Positions 50,704 to 60,654 of a DNA stretch of 64,000 nucleotides are shown in pieces. The position numbers were made by a program, and so were the translations under genes. The notes under the pieces were generated by a model. It was not told where the DNA came from and ran no database searches. It saw only the letters and a list, made by a program, of their open reading frames with translations. The stretch is from Roseovarius sp. EL26 (lineage in GTDB: Bacteria; Pseudomonadota; Alphaproteobacteria; Rhodobacterales; Rhodobacteraceae): assembly GCF_900327775.1 (NCBI RefSeq), contig NZ_OUMZ01000007.1, forward strand, positions 115 to 64,114, in the 5' to 3' direction. Numbering within the stretch: position 1 is the first letter of the stretch; every line of letters starts with the position of its first letter.

Positions 50704-51344
50704 AGGTTCTTGTCCTCAAATTCACATAGGTCTCGGATCAGGCAGGTGCCGCATAGCGGTTTACGTGCCTTACAATGATATCGGCCGTGCAGGATCAGCC
50801 AGTGATGGGCGTGATGCTGAAAATCAGCCGGAATGTTGTCTTCAACTGCGCGCTCCACCGCGTTAACATCTTTACCGGGGCAAATGCCAGAGCGATTGCC
50901 AACGCGAAAGATGTGCGTGTCTACCGCTTGCGTGGGCATGCCCCACCACATGTTCAACACCACGTTGGCCGTTTTGCGACCCACACCCGGCAATGATTCT
51001 AGCGCTGCCCGAGAGTTGGGCACCTCACCACCATAGTCATCGACCAGAATACGCGACAGTTTGATCACGTTTTTGGCCTTATTGCGAAATAGGCCAATGG
51101 TTTTGATATGATCGATCAAAGCCTCTTCACCCAAATCCAGCATCTTTTGCGGCGTATCGGCAATTTTGAATAATTCGCGCGTAGCTTTGTTAACGCCAGC
51201 ATCGGTGGCTTGCGCACTTAGTGCGACAGCGACCACCAAAGTATAGACGTTCACATGCTCCAGCTCACCTTTAGGTTCGGCCTCTTGCGCATGAAACCGG
51301 GTAAAGATTTCGCGAATGGTATGATAATCTAGCTGTCTGGCCAT
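50700..51344 (-). CDS. nth: Endonuclease III
   Basis: 214 residues. DNA glycosylase and AP lyase for oxidised pyrimidines. The helix-hairpin-helix LPGVGRKTANVVLNMWWG with the catalytic Lys, the catalytic Asp in AVDTHIFRV, and the C-terminal 4Fe-4S cluster (C-x6-C-x2-C-x5-C in CKARKPLCGTCLIRDLC) are all present. Upstream partner of the PfkB kinase gene by a four-base overlap. AGGGAC precedes the ATG. Divergent from the AraC-MGMT gene. Confidence 0.96.
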   Translation of the reverse strand: MARQLDYHTIREIFTRFHAQEAEPKGELEHVNVYTLVVAVALSAQATDAGVNKATRELFKIADTPQKMLDLGEEALIDHIKTIGLFRNKAKNVIKLSRILVDDYGGEVPNSRAALESLPGVGRKTANVVLNMWWGMPTQAVDTHIFRVGNRSGICPGKDVNAVERAVEDNIPADFQHHAHHWLILHGRYHCKARKPLCGTCLIRDLCEFEDKNL

Positions 51345-51443
51345 GGCTGTCCCTATGCCGTGAATTTACGCTATGCGCAATATTCGGGTCGCGTGGTTGA
51401 ATTGCCGGGCTTATCCTGCAGACAACAGACAGGAGCGCAACAG

Positions 51444-52292
51444 ATGAATGCACAAACACAAGAAGGTTATCATTTTCAAGTCATGCGCCGGGCGATTGAT
51501 CTGATCGATCAAGGGGACCCAGGGCAATCGTTGAATGATCTGGCTGCGGAAATGAACATGAGTCCCGCACATTTTCAGCGGCTATTCACTACATGGGTCG
51601 GTGTTTCGCCTAAACGATATCAGCAGTATCTGGCGTTGGGTCATGCGAAATCCCTGCTGGAGCAGCGATTTACAACGCTGGATACTGCACATGAGCTGGG
51701 CCTGTCGGGATCAGGTCGTTTGCATGATCTCTTTTTGCGGTGGGAGGCGATGAGCCCGGGCGAATATGCCCGCAAAGGCAATGGGCTGAAAATCTACTGG
51801 GGATGGTTTGATAGCCCCTTTGGTCTGTCACTGGTGATGGGGACGGAAAAGGGCATCTGTGGCATCGGTTTTGCTGAGGAAATGGGCGAAGAGGCAACGA
51901 TGGAAGATCTGACCTCGCGTTGGCCAAATGCAGAATTTATCGAGGATCCGATGATGCTGCGTCCTTGGGTGTTGACCGCATATGGCGCGGGTGACCAAAT
52001 CTCTGAGAAAGCGCCGCTCTATTTGATTGGTTCTGCCTTGCAGATCAAAGTGTGGGAGGCGTTGCTGACAATCCCCTCTGGCCATGTCACGACCTATTCC
52101 GAGATTGCGCGCGTTATAAATCGGCCACGTGCCGTGCGAGCGGTGGGCACCGCTGTGGGGCGTAACCCGATCAGCCTGTTGATCCCATGTCACCGTGCGC
52201 TGCGCAAAAGCGGCGGTTTGGGTGGCTACCACTGGGGGTTGCCCGTCAAACGCGCCATTTTGGCTTGGGAATCTGCCCGGCAAGAGGCCTGA
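51444..52292 (+). CDS. AraC-type regulator fused to O6-methylguanine-DNA methyltransferase (Ada-like)
   Basis: 282 residues from the ATG at 51444, with CAGGAG upstream. Residues about 20-105 form an AraC helix-turn-helix (LNDLAAEMNMSPAHFQRLFTTWVGVSPKRY), then an MGMT domain with the acceptor Cys in LLIPCHRALRKSGGLGGYHWG and the preceding TTYSEIA. The N-terminal zinc-binding methylphosphotriester domain of E. coli Ada is absent, so induction must work differently. Repairs alkylated DNA and may regulate. Divergent from nth. Confidence 0.92.
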   Translation: MNAQTQEGYHFQVMRRAIDLIDQGDPGQSLNDLAAEMNMSPAHFQRLFTTWVGVSPKRYQQYLALGHAKSLLEQRFTTLDTAHELGLSGSGRLHDLFLRWEAMSPGEYARKGNGLKIYWGWFDSPFGLSLVMGTEKGICGIGFAEEMGEEATMEDLTSRWPNAEFIEDPMMLRPWVLTAYGAGDQISEKAPLYLIGSALQIKVWEALLTIPSGHVTTYSEIARVINRPRAVRAVGTAVGRNPISLLIPCHRALRKSGGLGGYHWGLPVKRAILAWESARQEA

Positions 52293-52424
52293 GAAGCCTG
52301 TAGATCACGAAATTATGCGCAAGATGCCGCCGATTTCCCCATCAAACAGGCTTGGGGATCGGCGGTGTATTGCGTATATTTCATATGATCCCATGTATAT
52401 GGGCAAAGAGTAACGAGGCATAAA

Positions 52425-53090
52425 ATGACCCGAGCACGTAATTCCATGACCATCGTGGCTGGCATCTCCGCATTGTTGGTGGCCGGCTGTACCGACCCCG
52501 GCCAACTGGGTGGAACCAATCCCAATCAGAAAGCGCAAACAGGCGCAATTCTGGGCGGTCTCGTCGGAGCCGGCGCCGGTGCGGTTTTGAGTGATGACAA
52601 AGCCAAAGGCGCGATCATTGGCGGCGTTTTGGGTGCTGCAGGTGGCGCTGTTTATGGCAACTACCTTGACAAACAAGAGGCGGAACTACGCCAGAACCTT
52701 GATAGTCAGGATATCCAGATCACCAACACCGGTGATCGACTGATCCTGACCATGCCAGAGGATGTTCTGTTCAACGTCGATAGCGCCACTGTCAGCCCGG
52801 TGTTGCGCGGCGACCTGACAACGGTTGCGCGTAGCCTGCAAGATTATCCCGACAGCTCGGTTCAGGTGATTGGACATACTGACAACACCGGCAGTGCAGA
52901 TCACAACCAAAACCTGTCAGAGCGCCGCGCCAACGCGGTTTCTGATGTGCTGCATGAGGGTGGCGTGCCTTATAACCGGGTGCAAAGCTTTGGTCGTGGT
53001 GAAGATCAGCCCGTTGCGTCCAACCTGACCGATGAAGGCCGCGCACAAAACCGTCGGGTTGATATCGTGATCTTGCCAAACGCGACTTGA
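52425..53090 (+). CDS. OmpA-family lipoprotein with glycine zipper
   Basis: 221 residues. A lipobox LLVAGC near residue 22 marks a lipoprotein; next is a glycine-zipper stretch (GAILGGLVGAGAGAVL and GAIIGGVLGAAGGAVYG) that is likely to associate with membrane. The C-terminal OmpA domain (VQVIGHTDNTGSADHNQNLSERRA) binds peptidoglycan and carries the usual Asp and Arg. It resembles YiaD-type proteins linking outer membrane to cell wall. GAGG precedes the ATG. Monocistronic. Confidence 0.92.
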   Translation: MTRARNSMTIVAGISALLVAGCTDPGQLGGTNPNQKAQTGAILGGLVGAGAGAVLSDDKAKGAIIGGVLGAAGGAVYGNYLDKQEAELRQNLDSQDIQITNTGDRLILTMPEDVLFNVDSATVSPVLRGDLTTVARSLQDYPDSSVQVIGHTDNTGSADHNQNLSERRANAVSDVLHEGGVPYNRVQSFGRGEDQPVASNLTDEGRAQNRRVDIVILPNAT

Positions 53091-53111
53091 TAACACTCCA
53101 CAATTTGTAGG

Positions 53112-53202
53112 GTGGGCAATTTCTGCCCACCGTCGCCCCAACCATGGGCGCAAACGCTTTTTGTGAAACATGTTGGGTGAATGGTGGGCAGGCATTGCCC
53201 AC
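53112..53202. repeat. Two copies of a GTGGGCA/TGCCCAC hairpin
   Basis: GTGGGCA with TGCCCAC occurs at 53112-53130 and again at 53184-53202, each a 7-base stem with a 5-base loop. The pair lies 21 bases after the OmpA lipoprotein stop. No U tract follows either. They look like a repeated intergenic element rather than a simple terminator. Confidence 0.5.
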
Positions 53203-53363
53203 TTTACGCGGCTCTGTTTCGATTTGTGTACATAAGCCACGTACAGCCTGTACAACCTGTACAAACATATCTCGTTCAGACCAGCATCATTCCGTGACTT
53301 GGGTTTCCCTCCCGGATATGCTGTTATCTGGAACGCCGGAAAGAGCGTGCAGGGGTCGGGTCT

Positions 53364-55112
53364 ATGACATATTCCGAAAATCTGTCCATACGTTGGACAC
53401 GCTTGATGAACCGCTTCGCTGCGCGTCGGGTGGCGCTCTCTCGTCCCGCGACGGCATTTGTGTCTCAACCTGAACCGCGCACCATCGGCAGCTACGCCAA
53501 AGGCAGGCAGCTGGTGTCGGGTAATTATCTGTTCGCTGGGCATTTACTGCAGGGTGCGGGGCAAGGCATCTGGGATGTTGCGCCGCCGGATGCGAATTTT
53601 TCAAACGAACTGCATGGGTTCATGTGGCTTGATGATCTGGCCGCCGTCGGGGATGCGCAAGCGCGTAAATCTGGGCAGGATTGGCTGTGGCAATGGATCA
53701 AACTGTACGGCCATGGGGCTGGACCAGGCTGGACGCCAGAACTAACTGGCCGCCGTTTGATCCGCTGGATCAATCACGCGATATTTCTGTTGATGGGGCA
53801 GGAGGCTGAACGCTCAAACCAGTTTTACCGCTCGCTTGGGCAGCAAACGCTGTTTCTGGAGCGCCGCTGGCGGGCCTCTCCTCCGGGGTTACCCCGATTC
53901 GAGGCCCTGATTGGTTTGATTTATGCTGGCTTGTCTTTGGAGGGTATGGAGAGCCAATTACCCGCCGCTCTGAAAGCGCTGGCCAAGGAATGCAACGCCC
54001 AGATCAGCGCGCAAGGCGGTATTCCAACCCGTAATCCCGAAGAATTGCTTGAAGTCTTTACCTTGCTGAATTGGACCGCGATGGCCCTGCGCGAGGCAGG
54101 GAAAACCCCCAGTGATGCGCATTGGGCCGCGATTGAACGCATTGCCCCAACCCTGCGGACCCTGCGCCACGCCGACGGGGGATTGGCGCGGTTTCATGGC
54201 GGCGGGCGCGGCCTGACCGGGCGGTTGGATCATGCCTTGGCGGAAAGCGGGATCAAGCACAAACAGCCCATGGGGTTGTCGATGGGTTTTGCACGGCTTT
54301 CAGCCGGGCGCACCAGTATAGTTATTGACGCCGCCGCCCCGCCTAAGGGCAAGGCCTCGACCGGGGCGCATGCCTCGACATTGGCGTTTGAGCTTACGTC
54401 TGGCCGCAGGCCGTTGATAGTGAGTTGCGGTTCGGGCCATAGCTTTGGTCGCCAATGGCAGCGTGCAGGCCGGGCAACACCGTCGCATTCGGTGCTGGTG
54501 CTGGATGGTCATTCTAGTTCTCGCCTTGGTACAACCCCGGAAAACCGCGATTGGCTGATCCAAATTCCGCAGCGCGTGCCAGTGGCGATCAACCCGGCCC
54601 CAGATGGTATCAGCTTTGAGGGCCAACACGATGGTTATCGGCGTACGCATGGGTTGGTTCATCGACGTACATTGGAAATGGTTTTTGATGGTAGCGGCGT
54701 GGTCGGGGAAGAACATCTCTTCATTCCAACTGATCAAGACAAGCGTATGTTTGATGCTGCAATGGATGCGCGAGATCTTTTGGGAATCGGTTTTGACGTC
54801 CGGTTTCACCTGCATCCGGATGTCGAAGCGTCCCTTGATATGGGCGGTACAATGGTCTCGATGGTGCTCAAAAGTGGTGAGATCTGGCTGTTTCGGACTG
54901 ATAGCGCCTGTCAATTGCGACTTGAACCCAGTGTTTATCTCGAAAAACACCGATTAAAGCCGCGTGCGACGAAACAGGTTATTCTATCTGGCCGCGCAAT
55001 GGAGTATGCGACCCGCATACGATGGTCATTGGCCAAGCCCGAGGACTCACCAGTTGGCATTCGCGATCTGGTGCAGGATGATTTGGATGGTCTGACCAAT
55101 CTCGAAAATTGA
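53364..55112 (+). CDS. Heparinase II/III-like protein
   Basis: 582 residues. The N-terminal alpha/alpha toroid part (NFSNELHGFMWLDDLAAVGDAQARK, then GWTPELTGRRLIRWINHAIFL) and the C-terminal beta-sandwich with AHASTLAFELTSGRRPLIVSCGSG and SHSVLVLDGHSSSRLG are family features. Members are polysaccharide lyases or related; in alphaproteobacteria one is typically located next to purH, as here, 33 bases before it. No Sec signal seen, so it may act in the cytoplasm or be processed otherwise. True substrate is unknown. Confidence 0.85.
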   Translation: MTYSENLSIRWTRLMNRFAARRVALSRPATAFVSQPEPRTIGSYAKGRQLVSGNYLFAGHLLQGAGQGIWDVAPPDANFSNELHGFMWLDDLAAVGDAQARKSGQDWLWQWIKLYGHGAGPGWTPELTGRRLIRWINHAIFLLMGQEAERSNQFYRSLGQQTLFLERRWRASPPGLPRFEALIGLIYAGLSLEGMESQLPAALKALAKECNAQISAQGGIPTRNPEELLEVFTLLNWTAMALREAGKTPSDAHWAAIERIAPTLRTLRHADGGLARFHGGGRGLTGRLDHALAESGIKHKQPMGLSMGFARLSAGRTSIVIDAAAPPKGKASTGAHASTLAFELTSGRRPLIVSCGSGHSFGRQWQRAGRATPSHSVLVLDGHSSSRLGTTPENRDWLIQIPQRVPVAINPAPDGISFEGQHDGYRRTHGLVHRRTLEMVFDGSGVVGEEHLFIPTDQDKRMFDAAMDARDLLGIGFDVRFHLHPDVEASLDMGGTMVSMVLKSGEIWLFRTDSACQLRLEPSVYLEKHRLKPRATKQVILSGRAMEYATRIRWSLAKPEDSPVGIRDLVQDDLDGLTNLEN

Positions 55113-55145
55113 CCTGCTGACCGAGCTGCTAAGGATCTGCTGCCC

Positions 55146-56735
55146 ATGACAAACCTCGCCCCTGTTCGCCGTGCCCTTTTGTCCGTGTCCGATAAAACCG
55201 GATTAATCGATTTGGGCCGTGCCCTATCTGAGATGGGTGTTGAATTGTTGTCGACGGGTGGCAGCGCCAAAACCCTGCGTGAGGCTGGCTTGGATGTGCG
55301 CGATGTGGCGGATGTGACGGGTTTCCCGGAAATGATGGATGGTCGGGTGAAAACCCTGCACCCGATGGTACATGGCGGCTTGCTGGCGTTGCGTGACAAT
55401 GATGACCACGTCGCGGCGATGGATACCCACGGCATTGCTGCAATCGATCTGTTGGTGGTGAATCTTTATCCGTTTGAGGAAACCGTTGCCAAAGGCGCCG
55501 ATTATGACACCTGCATCGAAAACATCGACATCGGCGGCCCAGCCATGATCCGTGCGGCGTCCAAGAACCATAGCTTTGTAAACGTTGTGGTCGATGTCGA
55601 AGACTATCAGCCGCTGTTGGATGAACTAAAGACCAATGATGGTCAGACAACATATGCCTTTCGTCAACGTCTGGCGCTGACGGCCTATTCGCGCACCGGT
55701 GCTTATGATGCCGCCGTATCTGCATGGATGGCCAAGGCTCTGGAAGAGCAAGCCCCGCGTCGCCGTGCTGTGGCAGGGACTTTGGCGCAAACTCTGCGTT
55801 ACGGTGAAAACCCACATCAGCAGGCGGCGTTTTACAAAGATGGCAGTACGCGCTCAGGCGTGGCAACGGCAACCCAGCATCAGGGCAAAGAGTTGAGCTA
55901 TAACAACATCAACGATACTGATGCGGCGTTTGAACTGGTCAGCGAATTTGGCCCTGAAAACGGCCCGACCTGTGCGATCATCAAACACGCCAATCCTTGT
56001 GGTGTTGCGCGCGGGGCGTCCTTGCTTGAGGCGTATTCACGTGCATTTGATTGCGACCGGACATCGGCTTTTGGTGGTATCATTGCATTGAACCAACCCC
56101 TTGATGGTGCGACGGCGCAGGAGATCTGTCAGATTTTCACCGAAGTGGTCATTGCACCCGGCGCAGATGATGAAGCCAAAGCGATCTTTGCCGCCAAGAA
56201 AAACCTGCGCTTGTTGACCACCGATGGTTTGGCTGATCCAGCTGAGGCGGCTTTGATGATCAAGCAAGTCTCTGGCGGCTTTCTGGTGCAGGACAAAGAT
56301 AGTGGTATTCTGGCTGCTGATGACCTGAAAATTGTTACCAAGCGTGCTCCGACTGAGCAGGAGATGGCGGATATGCTGTTTGCCTGGAAGGTTGCGAAAC
56401 ACGTAAAATCCAATGCGATCGTCTATGTGAAGGATGGCGCAACCGTTGGAGTTGGCGCGGGCCAGATGAGCCGCGTTGACAGCTGCCGGATCGCCGCCCG
56501 CAAGTCCGAAGACATGGCTGCCGAGCTGGGTTTGAGCGCACCGCTTACACAAGGCAGCGTTGTGGCGTCAGATGCGTTCTTCCCTTTCGCCGATGGTTTG
56601 CTGACAGCGGCAGAAGCCGGTGCAACAGCCGTTATTCATCCCGGTGGCTCAATGCGTGATGAAGATGTGATCGCCGCCGCGGACGAGGCAGGCCTTGCCA
56701 TGGTTCTAACCGGTATGCGCCACTTCCGGCACTAA
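55146..56735 (+). CDS. purH: Bifunctional AICAR transformylase/IMP cyclohydrolase
   Basis: 529 residues. Does the last two steps of IMP synthesis. The N-terminal cyclohydrolase has [42 protein letters not shown]; the C-terminal transformylase has the KHANPCGVA motif with the catalytic Lys-His and [11 protein letters not shown]. Length is normal. AAGGA precedes the ATG. Followed by lspA after 33 bases; the heparinase-like gene, purH and lspA are probably one transcript. Confidence 0.97.
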   Translation: MTNLAPVRRALLSVSDKTGLIDLGRALSEMGVELLSTGGSAKTLREAGLDVRDVADVTGFPEMMDGRVKTLHPMVHGGLLALRDNDDHVAAMDTHGIAAIDLLVVNLYPFEETVAKGADYDTCIENIDIGGPAMIRAASKNHSFVNVVVDVEDYQPLLDELKTNDGQTTYAFRQRLALTAYSRTGAYDAAVSAWMAKALEEQAPRRRAVAGTLAQTLRYGENPHQQAAFYKDGSTRSGVATATQHQGKELSYNNINDTDAAFELVSEFGPENGPTCAIIKHANPCGVARGASLLEAYSRAFDCDRTSAFGGIIALNQPLDGATAQEICQIFTEVVIAPGADDEAKAIFAAKKNLRLLTTDGLADPAEAALMIKQVSGGFLVQDKDSGILAADDLKIVTKRAPTEQEMADMLFAWKVAKHVKSNAIVYVKDGATVGVGAGQMSRVDSCRIAARKSEDMAAELGLSAPLTQGSVVASDAFFPFADGLLTAAEAGATAVIHPGGSMRDEDVIAAADEAGLAMVLTGMRHFRH

Positions 56736-56768
56736 ATACCTATTGGCAAGATCGGGCAGGAGGCACGA

Positions 56769-57239
56769 ATGCGTATCATTTTCTGGACAGGGTTGCTGAC
56801 CTTTGTGCTTGATCAGCTGAGCAAGTATCTGGTCGTGCATCAGATGGATCTGATCAACAAATATTCAATCGACGTGCTCCCGCCTGTGCTGAATTTTCGT
56901 ATGGCGTGGAACTATGGCGTGAATTTTGGCCTGTTGGCACAAGATAGCCCGATGACTCGGTGGATCCTGATCGCGGTGGCCGTGGTGATCTGTGCGGCTG
57001 TCTTATGGTGGGTGAAACGCGAAGAGGGTGGCTTTTGGCAAAAAGCTGCCACTGGCTTGTTGATCGGCGGTGCGCTGGGCAATGTGGTTGATCGGGTGCT
57101 GTATGGTGCTGTTGCAGATTTTTTGAACATGTCTTGTTGCGGCTTCAACAACCCGTATTCATTCAATGTGGCCGATATTGCCGTCTTTGCAGGGGCAATA
57201 GGGTTGATCTTTTTTACCCCGTCGAAAAAGCCCGCGTGA
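56769..57239 (+). CDS. lspA: Lipoprotein signal peptidase (signal peptidase II)
   Basis: 156 residues with four membrane helices. Aspartic protease in the inner membrane that removes signal peptides from prolipoproteins. The two catalytic Asp boxes are present: GNVVDRVLYGAVADFL (first Asp) and FNVADIAVFAGAIGL (second). GGCAGGAGG precedes the ATG. The next gene encodes a lipoprotein, which fits with LspA function. Confidence 0.95.
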   Translation: MRIIFWTGLLTFVLDQLSKYLVVHQMDLINKYSIDVLPPVLNFRMAWNYGVNFGLLAQDSPMTRWILIAVAVVICAAVLWWVKREEGGFWQKAATGLLIGGALGNVVDRVLYGAVADFLNMSCCGFNNPYSFNVADIAVFAGAIGLIFFTPSKKPA

Positions 57240-57290
57240 CCTGCGGGCAGGAATAGGATAAAAGCCTTGGAAAATGGCAGGAGATTGGCA

Positions 57291-57809
57291 ATGGCAATGT
57301 CACGTGTAGTGATTATGGCGATGGTTTTGACAGCTATTGCGGCGTGTTCTGGCAAGGACAAGCCACTGACCCGGATAAAACATACCGGCAGTGGCCCGGA
57401 TGAATTTGCTATTATTCCGTCAAAGCCGCTGCAGGAGCCTGAAAGCTACTCCAACCTTCCTGCGCCTGCGCCGGGTACAGCTAATTTGACAGACCTTACA
57501 CCCAAAGCCGACGGTATCGCAGCTTTGGGTGGCAATCCAGCAGCGTTGGGGAGCACTAAGATTGCCTCAAGCGAAGCTGCATTGGTCAATCATTCTCGTC
57601 GCTACGGCGCGGATGCGAACATTCGCAACACCGTGGCGAAAGAGGATGCTGATGTGCGCAAAAAACGTGGACGGGTGAATATCCTCGGCATCGGGCCGGA
57701 TGATGATTACACGCTGGCCTATAAGAAAGAGTGGCTGAACTCTCAGGCGGAACGCGACCGCCTGCGCGCTCGTGGTGTCAGCACACCAAGCGCCCCTCCC
57801 GGCGAGTAA
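57291..57809 (+). CDS. DUF3035 lipoprotein
   Basis: 172 residues from the ATG at 57291, supported by CAGGAGA about 6 bases upstream; a frame from 57267 is open. A lipobox TAIAACSG gives lipidation at Cys near residue 18. The mature protein has the DUF3035 start (DKPLTRIKHTGSGPDEFAIIPSKPLQEP), followed by a Pro-rich linker and a charged C terminus (KKEWLNSQAERDRLRARG). Function is unknown. It follows lspA and precedes the M16 peptidases. Confidence 0.88.
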   Translation: MAMSRVVIMAMVLTAIAACSGKDKPLTRIKHTGSGPDEFAIIPSKPLQEPESYSNLPAPAPGTANLTDLTPKADGIAALGGNPAALGSTKIASSEAALVNHSRRYGADANIRNTVAKEDADVRKKRGRVNILGIGPDDDYTLAYKKEWLNSQAERDRLRARGVSTPSAPPGE

Positions 57810-57904
57810 GTCAGCGAATAAATTATCAATTATAGTTAAGCTTTCTTGAAGTCTTAGGAAAGCACCGTAACTAATCAGTCAATTGATTTCATTAGCGGAG
57901 GTGC

Positions 57905-59239
57905 ATGATGCGCATTCTGGCACTCTGTTCTGCATTGTTTGCGGCGGCTTCCTTGCCGGTGCAGGCGAACGAACAAGTCACTAACTTCACCCTTGATAAC
58001 GGGATGGAGGTCGTCGTGATCGAAGATCACCGCGCCCCAGTTGTGGTTCACATGGTCTGGTACAAAGCCGGCTCTGCGGATGAACCCGCAGGCGCCTCGG
58101 GTGTCGCGCATTTTCTGGAACATTTGCTGTTCAAAGGCACCGAAAAGCTGGAGCCGGGAGAGTTTTCAGCAACCGTGGCTAGCAACGGCGGCAGTGACAA
58201 TGCCTTTACCAGCTATGACTACACCGCGTATTTTCAACGCATCGCCGCCGACCGGCTAGAGCTGATGATGCAGATGGAAAGCGACCGGATGGTCAATATC
58301 CAACTGGGTCAAGACGATATTCTGACCGAACGTGATGTGATCATCGAAGAGCGTAACCAACGTACCGAAAATGACCCGTCAGCATTGTTTCGTGAGCAAA
58401 AGAACGCGGCACAGTACCTGAACCACCGCTACGGCGTACCGATCATTGGCTGGAAGCATGAAATGCATGCCTTGGACTTGGAAGATGCGCTGGGGTTTTA
58501 CGAAATCCACTATGCACCCAATAACGCCGTTCTTGTAGTGGCCGGTGATGTTGAACCTGACGAGGTCAAAGCCTTGGCTGAAATCTATTACGGTGTGATC
58601 CCTGCCAATGCTGACTTGCCCGAACGTGAGCGCACGCAAGAACCCCCACAAACGGCTGAACGTCGTTTGGTGTTTGAGGATGCCCGCGTAGCACAGCCCT
58701 TTGTCAGCCGCTCTTATCTTGCGCCTGAGCGTAATCATAATGACCAGGAAGAGGCGGCTGCCTTGGTGATGCTGTCCGAGATTTTGGGCGGTGGCACAAC
58801 ATCGGTACTGGCGCAAAAGCTGCAGTTCGACACGCAGCAATCGATCTATACCTATGCCTATTACGGTGGTGGGTCTTTGGACGAAACCACATTTGAACTT
58901 GGCGTTGTGCCCGCGCCGGGTGTTACGCTTGAACAAGCTGAGGCCGCAATGGATGAGGTTTTGGCCGAGTTTATGGAAACCGGTGTAGACGCCGCGCAGT
59001 TGGACCGGATCAAGATGCAGTTACGTGCCTCGCAGATCTACGCGCGCGATAGTGTCAGGTCTTTGGCCAACCGCTATGGTCGCGCCTTGGCGCAGGGGCT
59101 GACAGTTGAGGATGTGCAGGCCTGGCCTGAGGTTCTGCAGGCTGTGACCGAGGAAGATATCATGCAAGCTGCCGCAGATGTGTTTGACCGCAAACAAGCC
59201 GTAACCGGCTGGCTGACAGGAACGGAGGCTACACAATGA
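57905..59239 (+). CDS. M16-family zinc metallopeptidase (catalytic subunit)
   Basis: 444 residues with a Sec signal ending near VQA (residue 21). The inverse zinc motif His-x-x-Glu-His is intact: H69, E72, H73 in VAHFLEHLLF. It is the active partner of a heterodimeric pitrilysin-type pair with the next gene, overlapping it by four bases. Periplasmic; may degrade peptides or process secreted proteins. The AGGTG before the ATG at 57905 supports the start. An RNA hairpin (GCTTTC/GAAAGC) lies about 40 bases upstream. Confidence 0.92.
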   Translation: MMRILALCSALFAAASLPVQANEQVTNFTLDNGMEVVVIEDHRAPVVVHMVWYKAGSADEPAGASGVAHFLEHLLFKGTEKLEPGEFSATVASNGGSDNAFTSYDYTAYFQRIAADRLELMMQMESDRMVNIQLGQDDILTERDVIIEERNQRTENDPSALFREQKNAAQYLNHRYGVPIIGWKHEMHALDLEDALGFYEIHYAPNNAVLVVAGDVEPDEVKALAEIYYGVIPANADLPERERTQEPPQTAERRLVFEDARVAQPFVSRSYLAPERNHNDQEEAAALVMLSEILGGGTTSVLAQKLQFDTQQSIYTYAYYGGGSLDETTFELGVVPAPGVTLEQAEAAMDEVLAEFMETGVDAAQLDRIKMQLRASQIYARDSVRSLANRYGRALAQGLTVEDVQAWPEVLQAVTEEDIMQAAADVFDRKQAVTGWLTGTEATQ

Positions 59240-60537
59240 TCCGCTTTATATTCGCATGTGTTGCGATCTTCGCCGCATTGCCTGCGCGAGCCGATGTCGA
59301 CATTCAAGAACTGACCAGCCCCGGCGGCATTGATGCCTGGTTGGTTGAAAGCCATGAAATCCCCTTTGTCGCGTTAGAACTGCGGTTCCGTGGGGGTGCG
59401 TCTTTGGATGCCGCAGGCAAACGTGGGGCAACTAATCTGATGGGAGCCCTGCTTGAAGAGGGTGCTGGTGATCTTAATTCACAAGCTTTTGCCCGCCGGG
59501 CCGAAGAGCTAGCTGTGTCGTTCTCTTATGGTGTTAGCGATGACACCGTCAGCGTATCGGCCCGTTTTCTGACCGAAAACCGGGATCAGGCGATTGACTT
59601 GCTGCGCGACAGCTTGATCAACCCGCGCTTTGATCAAGATGCGGTGGATCGGGTGCGGGCGCAGGTTGAATCTGGCATTCAGTCAGATGCCAAAGACCCC
59701 AACTCCATCGCCCAATCTGAATTTCGCAAGCTGGTTTATGGCGACCACCCTTACGGCACCCTGCAAGATGGCACGCTCGAAAGCGTTGCCAGCCTGACGC
59801 GTGATGATATCGTTGCCGCGCATCAGGCGACAATGACCCGCGACCGTCTGTTTGTCAGTGCCGTTGGTGACATTACCAGTGAAGAATTGGGCTTGATTTT
59901 GGACGACCTACTGTCTGAGCTGCCCGAGGCAAGCGTCGATTTGCCGGGCGCAGCCACTCTCAATCTGCCCGGAAATGTGCAGGTGATCGATTTCCCTACA
60001 CCGCAATCGGTTGTGACCTTTGGCCAACCCGGCATCGACCGTGATGATGACGATTTTTTTGCCGCATTTGTCCTGAACCACATTTTGGGAGGTGGTGGCT
60101 TTGAAAGCCGCCTGATGGAGGAAGTGCGCGAAAAGAGAGGCCTGACCTATGGGGTTTACAGCTTTTTATCTGACCGCGATGGTGCCGAGATTATGATGGG
60201 TTCTGTCGCGTCAGCCAATGACCGCGTGGCTGAGGCAATCGAGGTTATCCAGAACGAATGGGTACGCATCCGAGATGAGGGTGTAACGGAGGCCGAGCTT
60301 GAGGATGCCAAAACCTATTTGACCGGGGCGTATCCTTTGCGTTTTGATGGCAATGGAACCATCGCTAATATCGCAGCAGGCATGCAAATGCAGGGCAGGC
60401 CTACGGATTACATCGCCAGCCGAAATGACCGGGTGAATGCCGTGACGCTGGAAGATGTCAACCGCGTCGCCCGTGAATTTTTGAACCCTGATAAGCTGAC
60501 CTTTGTGGTTGTTGGGCAACCCGAAGGCCTGAAATAG
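59236..60537 (+). CDS. M16-family peptidase homologue lacking the zinc motif
   Basis: 433 residues with a Sec signal (FACVAIFAALPARA). The region that should hold HxxEH reads TNLMGALLEEGAGD, so it cannot bind zinc in the usual way. It keeps the family's second-half substrate block (RGLTYGVYSFLSDRDGAE). This is the well-known arrangement of an active and an inactive M16 protein forming one chamber. ATGA overlap with the catalytic subunit. A terminator follows 8 bases after the stop. Confidence 0.92.
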   Translation: MIRFIFACVAIFAALPARADVDIQELTSPGGIDAWLVESHEIPFVALELRFRGGASLDAAGKRGATNLMGALLEEGAGDLNSQAFARRAEELAVSFSYGVSDDTVSVSARFLTENRDQAIDLLRDSLINPRFDQDAVDRVRAQVESGIQSDAKDPNSIAQSEFRKLVYGDHPYGTLQDGTLESVASLTRDDIVAAHQATMTRDRLFVSAVGDITSEELGLILDDLLSELPEASVDLPGAATLNLPGNVQVIDFPTPQSVVTFGQPGIDRDDDDFFAAFVLNHILGGGGFESRLMEEVREKRGLTYGVYSFLSDRDGAEIMMGSVASANDRVAEAIEVIQNEWVRIRDEGVTEAELEDAKTYLTGAYPLRFDGNGTIANIAAGMQMQGRPTDYIASRNDRVNAVTLEDVNRVAREFLNPDKLTFVVVGQPEGLK

Positions 60538-60544
60538 AAAAGCC

Positions 60545-60582
60545 AAAGAACGCCTTGCTTGTGTGAGCGGGGCGTTCTTTTT
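60545..60582 (+). terminator. Intrinsic terminator of the M16 operon
   Basis: AAAGAACGCC and GGCGTTCTTT form a 10-base stem around a 16-base loop that has its own short GCT/AGC pairing, followed by TTTTT. It closes the M16 gene pair and separates it from the Liv operon. Confidence 0.8.
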
Positions 60583-60654
60583 ACTGTTAAATGATCGCCT
60601 TTCTGCATCCTTCCCCTTGCTCTGCAGTGCGCAACCATGCATGGCTGAAAGCCA

